In this document: positions 34,743 to 42,056 of the stretch, one piece after another
Layout of the letters: every line of letters starts with the position of its first letter
Position numbering within the stretch: position 1 is the stretch's first letter
From: Patescibacteria group bacterium
GTDB taxonomy: Archaea > Nanobdellota > Nanobdellia > Pacearchaeales > GW2011-AR1
DNA: 44,421 nt
NCBI GenBank assembly: GCA_019428815.1
Contig: JAHYJW010000007.1
Location: 1 to 44,421, forward strand
Reading direction: 5' to 3'
The notes under the pieces: generated by a model
Seen by the model: only the letters and a program-made list of their open reading frames with translations
Told to the model about the DNA's origin: nothing
Databases searched by the model: none
Program-made: the position numbers and the translations under genes

Positions 34743-35026
34743 TTTTCTTCTTTTTCTAAGTATTCGAGGAATTCTTCTTCACTTAGTTCTTTTTCTTCTG
34801 GAGATTTCCCCTTCCATTTACATTTTAAGCATTCCCATCCCTGAGAACCTTTACCCTCTTCATTCCCAAGGATAACTTTAACATCTGTATCTTTACATTT
34901 TGGGCAAATTTTAATTTTGAAATTTTTTTTAGATTTCTTTTTATCGTTTACTCCTTTTGATTTCTCCCAATCAGCTTTAGAGTCATATCCTTCCCTAATC
35001 CAATCCGGTGTTTGAAGTTTTCCCAT
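34739..35026 (-). CDS. Zinc-ribbon protein between gyrB and gyrA
   Basis: 95 aa. The N-terminus has [20 protein letters not shown] and a lysine-rich segment, then one zinc ribbon: CPKC, a loop ([14 protein letters not shown]), CLKCKWKG; the tail is acidic ([14 protein letters not shown]). CxxC pairs about 25 residues apart suit a classic TFIIS/ribosomal-style ribbon. No family recognised. It overlaps gyrA (ATGA) and follows gyrB within the same operon, so it is probably expressed at the same level as gyrase and might modify or bind it; that is inference. Confidence 0.78.
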   Translation of the reverse strand: MGKLQTPDWIREGYDSKADWEKSKGVNDKKKSKKNFKIKICPKCKDTDVKVILGNEEGKGSQGWECLKCKWKGKSPEEKELSEEEFLEYLEKEEK

Positions 35027-35055
35027 ATTCTAATTTTTATCTTTTGTAGGCTATA

Positions 35056-35115
35056 TTTAATTTAACTTAATTTAACTTAATTTAACTTAATTTAACTTAA
35101 TTTAACTTAATTTAA
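35056..35115. repeat. Decamer tandem repeat, TTTAACTTAA x5
   Basis: Five exact copies of the 10-bp TTTAACTTAA at 35061-35110, with partial copies each side. It lies in the 109-bp gap between the gyrB stop and the zinc-ribbon start of the same operon. The decamer is close to one helical turn and could vary in copy number by slippage. Confidence 0.9.
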
Positions 35116-35135
35116 TTATTCAAAACCCCTAAACT

Positions 35136-37040
35136 TTAAATGTCAAGTATTGCCTCCTTTGCATTTTCTTGTATAAACTGCCTTCTTGCGGGAACATCAT
35201 CCCCCATTAACATGGAAAATGTTTGATCTGCATCAACAGCATCTTCTATGAATATTTTTTTTATTTTTCTTGTTTTAGGGTTCATAGTTGTTTCCCAAAG
35301 TTGATTGGAAGACATTTCTCCTAAACCTTTAAACCTTGTTACATTAACTGATCCAATCTTATCTGTTAATTTTTTAAGTTCTTCATCTGAATAAATGTAA
35401 TAATCTGATTTTCCCTTTCTTGCTCTATACAAGGGAGGCATTGCGGCATAAATATTCCCATTTTCAATAAGCTCTCTCATATATCTAAAGAAGAAGGTTA
35501 ATAATAATGTCTTTATGTGTTCTCCGTCAACATCTGCATCTGTCATTATTACAACTTTTTTGTATCTCAATTTATTCAAATCAAATTGATCTCCCACCCC
35601 GGTTCCTATTACAGTTATGATATTTGCAACTTCTTCACTAGAAAGTGCCTTAATAGGGTTAGATTTTTCAACATTTAGAATTTTACCCCTTAATGGAAGA
35701 ATTGCCTGGGTCTCTTTATTTCTAGCCATTTTAGCACTGCCTCCTGCGCTTTCTCCTTCAACTAAATACAATTCAGTATTATCTGATTTTTTACTTGAAC
35801 AATCTGCAAGTTTCCCCGGTAAACCAGATAAAGAAAAAGCATTTTTTCTTCTTACAAGGTCTTTAGCTCTTTTTGCTGCAAGCCTAGCTTTAGAAGATTC
35901 AATCGCTTTAGTTGTTATTTTTCTTGCAATAGCAGGATTTTCTTCAAAAAATTCACTTAATGCTTGAGAAACAATAGAATCCATCAAACCTCTTATTTCT
36001 GAATTACCCAATTTAGTTTTTGTTTGACCTTCAAACTGGGGGTTTGGCATTTTTAAGCTGATTATTGCTGTAAGTCCTTCTCTAACATCGTCTCCATAAA
36101 ATGAACCATTTTTTAAAAGCCCCTTTTTCTTGGCATAATCATTAATTACCCTTGTAAGAGCTATTTTAAAACCAGAAACATGGGTTCCCCCTTCAACGGT
36201 ATTGATAGTGTTAACAAAACCAAAGATATTCTCTTGATACCCTTGATTATATTGAATTGAAGCTTCTGCAATAACCCCCTTAGATTCTTTTTTAAAATAA
36301 ATAGGTTTAGTATGAAGTACTTCTTTAGATTTGTTTATCCATTTGACAAATTCTATGATTCCCCCTGAAGAAAAAAATTCTTCTTTCTTTCCTTTTTTTT
36401 CATCATTTAGGATAATCTTTAAACCGGGATTTAAGAATGTTATCTCTCTAAATCGATTTTCTAATATTTTATATTCAAATTCTACTGTAGAAAAAATTTC
36501 TTCATCTGGCCAAAAGGTTATTTTAGTTCCCCTTTGTTCTGATTTACCCATAACCTTTAGTTTAGTCATAGGTTTTCCTCTAGAATACTCTTGTTCAAAC
36601 ATTTTCCCCTCTCTACCAATTTCAACAATTAGTTTCTTTGACAAAGCATTTACTACACTAACCCCAACACCATGAAGCCCCCCAGAGATTAAATAAGATT
36701 TTTTATCAAATTTACCTCCTGCATGAAGTTTAGTTAAAGCTATCTCAACCGCAGGGATTTTTTTTATTGGATGAATATCTACAGGAATACCCCTCCCGTT
36801 ATCTGTGATAGTTACAGATCCATCTTTATTCAAAGTAACATCAATTTTAGTACAATAACCAGATAAAGCTTCATCAACAGAATTGTCTACAACTTCATAA
36901 ATTAAGTGATGTAAACCTTCTTTGCTAGTATTTCCAATATACATACTTGGGCGGCGCCTTACACCTTCAAGGCCCTCCATTATTTGGATTTGCTTTCCCG
37001 TATACTCCTCTTTTTCATCTTTTTTAGATTCTTCTGTCAT
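35136..37040 (-). CDS. gyrB: DNA gyrase subunit B
   Basis: 634 aa. GHKL ATPase and TOPRIM subunit of gyrase. VRRRPSMYIGN, EVVDNSVDEAL (catalytic glutamate region), ITDNGRGIPVD, GGLHGVGVSVVNALS (ATP lid), then the transducer with QTKTKLGN, EGESAGGSAKMARN (TOPRIM start) and TDADVDGEHIKTLLL (DxD), and the terminal RFKGLGEMSSNQLWETTMNP. The short ~630-640 aa form is the Gram-positive and archaeal type, without the extra insert of E. coli GyrB. It is the promoter-proximal gene of the gyr operon; a 17-nt palindrome at 37113 lies in the upstream region. Confidence 0.96.
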   Translation of the reverse strand: MTEESKKDEKEEYTGKQIQIMEGLEGVRRRPSMYIGNTSKEGLHHLIYEVVDNSVDEALSGYCTKIDVTLNKDGSVTITDNGRGIPVDIHPIKKIPAVEIALTKLHAGGKFDKKSYLISGGLHGVGVSVVNALSKKLIVEIGREGKMFEQEYSRGKPMTKLKVMGKSEQRGTKITFWPDEEIFSTVEFEYKILENRFREITFLNPGLKIILNDEKKGKKEEFFSSGGIIEFVKWINKSKEVLHTKPIYFKKESKGVIAEASIQYNQGYQENIFGFVNTINTVEGGTHVSGFKIALTRVINDYAKKKGLLKNGSFYGDDVREGLTAIISLKMPNPQFEGQTKTKLGNSEIRGLMDSIVSQALSEFFEENPAIARKITTKAIESSKARLAAKRAKDLVRRKNAFSLSGLPGKLADCSSKKSDNTELYLVEGESAGGSAKMARNKETQAILPLRGKILNVEKSNPIKALSSEEVANIITVIGTGVGDQFDLNKLRYKKVVIMTDADVDGEHIKTLLLTFFFRYMRELIENGNIYAAMPPLYRARKGKSDYYIYSDEELKKLTDKIGSVNVTRFKGLGEMSSNQLWETTMNPKTRKIKKIFIEDAVDADQTFSMLMGDDVPARRQFIQENAKEAILDI

Positions 37041-37112
37041 TTTAACTTTTATTTTTTAATTTTTAATTTACTGAAAGCTTCGCTAACTGATGTATAAATT
37101 TTTAAAAATTTG

Positions 37113-37129
37113 GAACAGAATTTCTGTTC
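37113..37129. promoter_or_regulatory. 17-nt perfect palindrome upstream of gyrB
   Basis: GAACAGAA at 37113-37120, T at 37121 and TTCTGTTC at 37122-37129 form an 8-bp inverted repeat around a single base. It lies 73-89 bp before the gyrB ATG, just upstream of TATA-like AT runs at about 37090-37110. The shape suits a dimeric regulator, possibly for supercoiling homeostasis. No family of regulator is assigned. Confidence 0.55.
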
Positions 37130-37238
37130 AATTTTACCATCAAGAAAAGTTGTCTTGCTTTATAAAACTTTCTCTCGTAAAAAGCCTTCTACCGTCGATA
37201 AAAGGGGATTATTTTTTTTATTTTTTGTATGTAAAAAT

Positions 37239-37541
37239 CTATAAAAAAATGATTTTTTTGGTTGATTTTTTAGTTCCTTTTTTATGATTTAATCGCTTTT
37301 TATTATTTTTTCCAAGACATCGACTAGTGATAATCATGATAAACAGAAATGTAAAAAGTAAATAATCGTTTTTTAATATTAAACTTATAAATACTCCCAA
37401 AATACTAAAAAAGATTATTAATTTAAACCAAATTTTTCCTGAGTTTAATTCCTCTTTTGTAATTTTTGCTAAAAAATTTCCAAGCGGAAACCCTAATACC
37501 AAAAAGATTATTCCTAAAAGAAACTTAAATATCATTTCCAT
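37239..37541 (-). CDS. Small membrane protein, unknown
   Basis: 100 aa with hydrophobic helices at about 3-25, 39-57 and 61-77; the C-terminus is strongly basic (GKNNKKRLNHKKGTKKSTKK) and probably cytoplasmic. No family recognised. The gene lies between gyrB and the divergent dtdA and appears single. AT-rich sequence with a T-rich end makes a terminator hard to place. An overlapping + strand frame (37090-37287) looks spurious. Confidence 0.6.
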   Translation of the reverse strand: MEMIFKFLLGIIFLVLGFPLGNFLAKITKEELNSGKIWFKLIIFFSILGVFISLILKNDYLLFTFLFIMIITSRCLGKNNKKRLNHKKGTKKSTKKIIFL

Positions 37542-37656
37542 ATAACAGATTAACAGATTAGCATTAATAAACTATTTGGAATTTTTTAATTATCTGAATT
37601 TATGACCCTCTAAATAAACTAAAAAAATTTTTATAGGGGAAGTTCTTTTATTAGTT

Positions 37657-38451
37657 ATGGTTTACTCGAAATTTTTAATTGTCGCTAGTAAAGAAGATAA
37701 AGCAGGGATAAATATTACGACACAATTATCTCAGTTTGGAGATTTTAAATTCTACCTCCCAGAAAAAGAGATAATATACACTGAAAACTTAGATTTAGAA
37801 AAATTAGAACCTTTTGATTTTATTATCTTTGCTTCAAAACATGAGTCTCAAAATAAAGAAAGAACTCTTTCTGTCCACCCCCCAGGTAATTGGCGTTCTC
37901 CAGATTTTGGTGGAGAAAAATTAATAGCTTGTAAAAGTTCTGCACTTTTCTTTAAACAATTATTTGCAAAAATTAATGAGAACAAAACTAACTATAAATT
38001 GGATAAATATGCCTTGTCTATGGAAGCAACTCATCACGGTCCACTTATAGATAAACCTTGTATTTTTGTAGAGATTGGTTCTACAGAAGAAGAATGGAAA
38101 GACAGAAAGGCGGCGTTTGTTATAGCTAAATCAATTTCTGAAACAATTTCAGAATTTAAAGAGAACCCCTATAATGAAATAGCAATTGCAATTGGAGGAC
38201 CACATTATTGCCCAAATTTTAATAAAATTCAACTAACCTCGAATGTTGCAATTTCTCATATAATCCCTTCTTATGTAATCCCGGTATCAGAGGATATGAT
38301 TAAAGAAGCGATAAATAAAACAGAAGAAGAAGTAGACTTAGTTCTTTTAGATTGGAAAGGACTTGGTAAAGCAGAACAAAGAAATGAGCTACTAAAAATT
38401 TTAGATAATCTTTACTTACAATATAAGAAAACAGGTGAAATAAACAAATAA
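37657..38451 (+). CDS. dtdA: D-aminoacyl-tRNA deacylase (DtdA/GEK1 type)
   Basis: 264 aa. DtdA hydrolyses D-aminoacyl-tRNA in archaea and plants. Typical stretches: FLIVASKEDKAGINITTQL, DFIIFASKHES, RTLSVHPPGNW, SMEATHHGPLIDKPCIFVEIGSTEEEW, AIAIGGPHYCPNFNKI, and YVIPVSEDM. The conserved histidines are in HHGP and GPHYCP, which fits the metal-dependent (zinc) enzyme. Length is normal (about 265-280). It has its own TATA-like element (AAATTTTTATAGG, about 37626-37638). Confidence 0.93.
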   Translation: MVYSKFLIVASKEDKAGINITTQLSQFGDFKFYLPEKEIIYTENLDLEKLEPFDFIIFASKHESQNKERTLSVHPPGNWRSPDFGGEKLIACKSSALFFKQLFAKINENKTNYKLDKYALSMEATHHGPLIDKPCIFVEIGSTEEEWKDRKAAFVIAKSISETISEFKENPYNEIAIAIGGPHYCPNFNKIQLTSNVAISHIIPSYVIPVSEDMIKEAINKTEEEVDLVLLDWKGLGKAEQRNELLKILDNLYLQYKKTGEINK

Positions 38452-38510
38452 GAATTAATAATTTTAAATAATTACTAAAAAATCATCCAAAAGTTTAAGG
38501 ACTTTTTCAT

Positions 38511-39029
38511 TTATTTTTTAATTCTTTTTTTAGATCTTCTAATAAGGACTCTTTTAGATCTTTTAGGGGATAAGTTAATTATGGTCTCTTTTTTCCATGA
38601 AATGATCCCAATAATAACTAGATAAATTACAAAGGATACCTCTGCAATAGTTGGTACAAACATTGCGGGGAAGAATAAAGAAAGCCATCCGAAATAACCT
38701 CTCTTTTCAAATATTCTCCAAGTTGCTACTGTTAAAAAAATGAAAAGTATTATCCATCCAACAACAGGTACTAAAACTAAAAAAATCCACGCCCAATGGA
38801 TATTTCCTAAATGAAGTCTCATTGCCCACTCTCCAAGAGGAATCCAAGCAAGCCAAGAATTTTTGTATTTAAATTTCTTAGCAATGTTCATCCACGTGAT
38901 AGAATGATACACATAAATCCCTAAAAAAATAAAAACAGAAATTATTCCCAAAGCTAAAATTGTAGCAAATGCCATTCCTTGAAAAATTGTGTCTCCATAT
39001 GAGAATATAGTTTCAAAATAATTACCCAT
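38511..39029 (-). CDS. Integral membrane protein, DUF5684-like
   Basis: 172 aa, five or so hydrophobic helices (about 16-40, 76-98, 116-128, 130-146). The motif ITWMNIAKKFKYKNSWLAWIPLGEWAM with a following GNIHWAWIFLVLVPVVGWI recalls small DUF5684-type membrane proteins. The C-terminus is basic (RSKRVLIRRSKKRIKK). Function unknown. It lies between dtdA and the GGDEF gene and is transcribed leftwards, away from the GGDEF gene. Confidence 0.62.
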   Translation of the reverse strand: MGNYFETIFSYGDTIFQGMAFATILALGIISVFIFLGIYVYHSITWMNIAKKFKYKNSWLAWIPLGEWAMRLHLGNIHWAWIFLVLVPVVGWIILFIFLTVATWRIFEKRGYFGWLSLFFPAMFVPTIAEVSFVIYLVIIGIISWKKETIINLSPKRSKRVLIRRSKKRIKK

Positions 39030-39129
39030 TTCTGAATATCCCTCTTTTAAATTACAATAATTAGTTCAAGATTAATCTATTTATAAATTTTTTCAAAAGA
39101 TTTATTAATAAAAATTAGTTTTTTTTATT

Positions 39130-39720
39130 ATGGATGAAAATTCAAAAGAAAAATTGTCAATATTTAGTCCTTTATTCAAAAAGAAAATTTTAAAAAAATA
39201 TGGAGAGAATGAAGACTCTATACCTCTATTGTATGAAATGGCAACTCATGATTATAAGACTGGATTACACAATCATTTTTTCTTTGATAATGTTTTAGAT
39301 CTTGAAATTAATCAGAATAAAAGAACTAAACAAAGTCTTTCAGTAGTTCTAATCGATATTGATAATTTTAAAGAAGTAAACGATAAGTATGGGCATATAA
39401 AAGGCGATGAAATTCTTAAACGTTTAGGGAAGATTATAAAAGACAAAATTAGGCAATCTGATTTAGCGGCAAGATTTGGAGGCGATGAATTTGCAATGTT
39501 ATTCCCCCAAACAACACTAAACAAAACAAGAGGTTTTATTTTGAGAATAAAAAGATTAATCCAAAAAGATCCTTTTTTGAGTAAATATCAAATAACAGTT
39601 TCAGGGGGTTTAGCTGAGTATAAGATGGGGGATAATAAAAAAAGACTGAAAGAAAGAGCTGATAAAGCACTCTACAAAGCTAAAAAGCTTGGTGGGAATA
39701 GATTTGTTTCTTCTGACTAA
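39130..39720 (+). CDS. Cytosolic GGDEF-domain protein (putative diguanylate cyclase)
   Basis: 196 aa. A short N-terminus (about 40 residues, no membrane segment or recognisable sensor domain) precedes a full GGDEF domain: DYKTGLHNHFFF, LIDIDNFKEVNDKYGH (metal-binding D76/D78), the GGDEF signature at 117-121 and GLAEYK, then RADKALYKAKKLGGNR. The inhibitory c-di-GMP site RxxD is present at 108-111, exactly five residues before GGDEF. All features needed for cyclase activity are there, but activity in an archaeon is not shown. The end overlaps the methyltransferase stop by 4 bp on the opposite strand. A TATA-like GATTTATTAATA lies about 30 nt upstream. Confidence 0.9.
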   Translation: MDENSKEKLSIFSPLFKKKILKKYGENEDSIPLLYEMATHDYKTGLHNHFFFDNVLDLEINQNKRTKQSLSVVLIDIDNFKEVNDKYGHIKGDEILKRLGKIIKDKIRQSDLAARFGGDEFAMLFPQTTLNKTRGFILRIKRLIQKDPFLSKYQITVSGGLAEYKMGDNKKRLKERADKALYKAKKLGGNRFVSSD

Positions 39721-40277
39721 AGAAAAGGCTTTAGTTTTAATTCCCAAAGAGTTATTTTTTCAAAAAATAGTTTTTTAGAGTCTAATTCCCTTAAAGTATA
39801 GCCAAATTTTTTTATGTTTGTTTTATTTGATAAAGAACTTGTAATGAGTAGTATTACGCCACCGGGTCTTAGATAATTTTTAGCTTGTTTTAAAAATTTG
39901 ATAATTAATTCATCCCCTTTTTTTCCTCCAGTAGTTATAATTCTGGAATCTTTTGGTTCTAGCCTATCTAAAGGCAAATAAGGGGGGTTAAAGGTGATAA
40001 TGTCAAATTTTCCTTTTATGTTATCAAACAAGTTTGAAAAAACGCATTGAAATCCTTCTTTTTTACACGTTTTAACTGCGTCAAGATTAATGTCTGTTCC
40101 AAGAATGTTCTCTTTTTTTATGCCGGAATTAAAAGCGGAATTTAAGATTATCCCCGAACCTGCACCTATTTCTAAAAATTTTAAATCTAAATTTTTCTTG
40201 ATTAATTCAGGTAATGTTTTTTCTAAGTAATTAGACATAAGGTAAGAATCTTCTTCTGGGGAATAAATTTCTGACAT
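39717..40277 (-). CDS. HemK/PrmC-like class I methyltransferase
   Basis: 186 aa. SAM-binding LEIGAGSGIIL (36-44), acidic GTDINLDAV and the N-glutamine methyltransferase signature NPPY at 97-100. Archaeal members of this group (Mtq2/PrmC-like) usually methylate the GGQ glutamine of release factor aRF1; the partner Trm112 subunit is not visible here. The N-terminal domain typical of bacterial PrmC is absent, as in the archaeal and eukaryotic form. Convergent with the GGDEF gene. Confidence 0.82.
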   Translation of the reverse strand: MSEIYSPEEDSYLMSNYLEKTLPELIKKNLDLKFLEIGAGSGIILNSAFNSGIKKENILGTDINLDAVKTCKKEGFQCVFSNLFDNIKGKFDIITFNPPYLPLDRLEPKDSRIITTGGKKGDELIIKFLKQAKNYLRPGGVILLITSSLSNKTNIKKFGYTLRELDSKKLFFEKITLWELKLKPFL

Positions 40278-40457
40278 TGTGAGATTAATTAAAACAAACT
40301 TTTTCTAGATTTTTTTATTACTTTTACTATCCTGTTTACTACCCTATTTATCATCATACTTATTATCATACTTATTGTCTTCTTTAAGAATTTACAAAGA
40401 TCTTTCGATATTTATACTTAAACTAAAGATAAAAAATTTAAGAGAGTATCCCAAAAA

Positions 40458-40563
40458 CGCCCTGGGCAGGAATCGAACCTGCGAGCCCAAAGGGCGTGGA
40501 TATTTGCGAACAAATCAAACAAATTCGTAGCAATCCACTGCAATACCATTATGCGACCAGGGC
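40458..40563 (-). tRNA. tRNA-Ser(GCU) with a 26-nt intron
   Basis: Acceptor GCCCTGG/CCAGGGC, discriminator G at 40458; anticodon stem GTGGA/TCCAC; class II variable arm GCCC-TTT-GGGC; T-arm GCAGG/CCTGC around TTCGATT. The intron (40502-40527) is after position 37. The bulge-helix-bulge is perfect: loop TTGC pairs with GCAA, bulges TA|C and AT|A, then GAA pairs with TTC inside the intron. The spliced loop is TTGCTAA, so the anticodon is GCU. An AT-rich TATA-like element lies at about 40585-40595. Confidence 0.93.
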
Positions 40564-40634
40564 ATGGAATAACTCCTGTATATTAGAAAATTTTACCTTT
40601 TTTAAAATTATAGTGAATGAAAAAATCTTTGGGA

Positions 40635-41342
40635 TTAAGAACCTTTAAAATTTCTTTCGTATTTTTTTAAATAGTTACGAGTTTCTGAAGGTAATTTTTG
40701 AATTGCGGCCTCTTTTAAATTTCCATATTCATCTAATACTCCCCCCATTTTTCGATTTAGTCTTGAGACATTCCCTGGACCCCAATTGTAAGCAATAAGA
40801 ACTGTTTCTTTTGTTACTTGAACATCATTACTCCTTAAAATCTGGGGCATTCTTTTATCTAAAAGCCATCTACCAACTTCTCTATTTTTATTTGGATCTT
40901 TCATATCTTCCATAGTATATCTTTTATGAGGGTGAAAATTATTCCAGTCTTCCACAGCTTGGGGAATGGTTTGGTATAACCCTGTACCTCTAGAACTACG
41001 GTTATATGCTGAAGCGTTTCCCCCAGATTCAATAAACTCTATTGTTCCGTAATGAATCCCTAAAGGGTTGTATTCTTTAGATAAAGCAACCATCCTTTTT
41101 GGATCAGGTTTATACTGAGAATTTTTTTCTTTACCATCATTACCATCTTTACCATTCTGAATGCTATATTCCTTTAAGGTATCTGTTAATACAGGTGAAG
41201 TAACTTTTGTTTCAAGTACTTTTTCTTCTAATCCAGAATTTTTTTTTGAATCATAGAGCCCTGAACTTCCAAAAGGCGCAGCTAATGATAAAGCACCCAC
41301 TGCAAGTACCATTGCTAACATTGATTTATCTTTATTTTTCAT
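40635..41342 (-). CDS. Secreted lytic transglycosylase-like (SLT/lysozyme-fold) protein
   Basis: 235 aa. Signal peptide or anchor at about 8-24 (MLAMVLAVGALSLAAPFGSS), then a linker rich in Lys/Gly/Asn, then an SLT domain from about residue 92. IHYGTIEFIESGGNAS gives the catalytic glutamate E105, and GTGLYQTIPQAVEDW, and IAYNWGPGNVSRL with the conserved N-W-G complete the fold. Such enzymes cleave peptidoglycan (MurNAc-GlcNAc). Archaea have no murein, so the target would be a bacterium, or the fold is reused. Domain integrity looks full. It is single, leftwards, 71 bp downstream (3') of which is tRNA-Ser(GCU). Confidence 0.85.
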   Translation of the reverse strand: MKNKDKSMLAMVLAVGALSLAAPFGSSGLYDSKKNSGLEEKVLETKVTSPVLTDTLKEYSIQNGKDGNDGKEKNSQYKPDPKRMVALSKEYNPLGIHYGTIEFIESGGNASAYNRSSRGTGLYQTIPQAVEDWNNFHPHKRYTMEDMKDPNKNREVGRWLLDKRMPQILRSNDVQVTKETVLIAYNWGPGNVSRLNRKMGGVLDEYGNLKEAAIQKLPSETRNYLKKYERNFKGS

Positions 41343-41597
41343 TTTAAGTTTTTTATTAATTGACGGAGTTTAACTTTTCTCTTTTTATTTCTCCTTTATT
41401 TGTTACTACCCTAAAGGAACAATAATAAAAGAGATGAGTGTATTTAGTTGAGTTTGTTGCTTTATAAATCTTTCTCTTGTGTTTTATACGATTATTATAA
41501 AGAATAAAGATTGAGAAAATCTGAGTCGCCTTGTCTTAAATTGTAAAAAGAGAATAATAAGAGAAGAATAATAAGAGATAAAAGAGAGGTTAAAAAA

Positions 41598-41709
41598 TAG
41601 CGGGGGTGGGATTTGAACCACACGATCTCAGGGTTATGGGCCTTTCGCGTTTTTATAACATTTATGCCATTAAAAACTCTGCGAGGACTCCAGACTCCTC
41701 CACCCCGCT
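41598..41709 (-). tRNA. Initiator tRNA-Met(CAU) with a noncanonical intron
   Basis: Acceptor AGCGGGG/CCCCGCT with A1-U72 and discriminator A, as in archaeal initiators. D-arm GAGG/CCTC. After removing 41643-41678 (36 nt) the anticodon stem is CAGGG/CCCTG with the three G-C pairs that mark initiators, and the loop is CCCATAA: anticodon CAU and C33 rather than U33. The intron interrupts the stem at 29/30. The bulge-helix-bulge places the cuts: TCGC pairs with GCGA, bulges AG|A and AA|G, then GTTTTTA pairs with TAAAAAC within the intron. T-arm GTG(T)GG/CCCAC has one extra bulged T. A TATA box at about 41768-41778 (GTTTTATAAG) lies some 60 nt upstream. Confidence 0.85.
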
Positions 41710-41917
41710 ATAAGACTAATGGTTATTCTGAAGTCATTCCATAACGCCTAGTAACTCTTAATAAAAAATGCTTATAAAACTTTCTTATCCCTTTTTTTTA
41801 AAAAAATTATGTAAAAATTTCTAGGAGGGGTGTATTAAAAAAATTATTGTTAATTTTTTCTTTAATCTAGATTTTATTAAATCAAAAAATAAACATAAAA
41901 ATTAGGTTAAGTTTATT

Positions 41918-41985
41918 AAAAAATAAGTGCAGGAGGAAAAACACCGAAGTGTTCAATATTAACCGAAGTTAATAGCTCCTCCTAC
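41918..41985 (-). ncRNA. Novel small structured RNA with two UUCG hairpins
   Basis: On the minus strand a 6-bp closing helix (AGGAGG 41983-41978 with CCTCCT 41936-41931) encloses two hairpins. The first is TATTAAC-TTCG-GTTAATA (41974-41957). The second is AACAC-TTCG-GTGTT (41953-41940), extendable by a G-T pair. Both loops are cUUCGg, the exceptionally stable tetraloop, but only in this orientation; the plus strand would give CGAA. A TATA box (TTTATAAAT, 42007-42015) is centred ~26 nt before 41985, and a T6 tract at 41923-41918 could end the transcript. No known family recognised. It may instead be a 3' structure of the surface-protein mRNA. Confidence 0.6.
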
Positions 41986-42006
41986 TTTTCATTGAGATTT
42001 TAATGA

Positions 42007-42015
42007 TTTATAAAT
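42007..42015 (-). promoter_or_regulatory. TATA box of the UUCG-hairpin RNA
   Basis: The palindromic TTTATAAAT lies in the gap between the surface-protein stop (42057) and the RNA. Its centre is about 26 nt before the predicted 5' end near 41985, the same spacing seen at the protein-gene promoters of this window. Confidence 0.5.
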
Positions 42016-42056
42016 GTTTTGTTTTTTAAATTTTTTAAATTTTTTTAAATTAATTT

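Noticed and set aside
35056-35115. CRISPR-like array
   Set aside because: Unit is only 10 bp with no spacers; it is a simple tandem repeat.
37090-37287. 65-codon plus-strand frame overlapping the 100-aa membrane gene
   Set aside because: Runs through the gyrB promoter palindrome and AT-rich DNA, with no family likeness; treated as spurious.
41918-41985. Plus-strand reading of the hairpin RNA
   Set aside because: On that strand both loops would be CGAA, not the stable UUCG, and there is no TATA box at proper spacing upstream.
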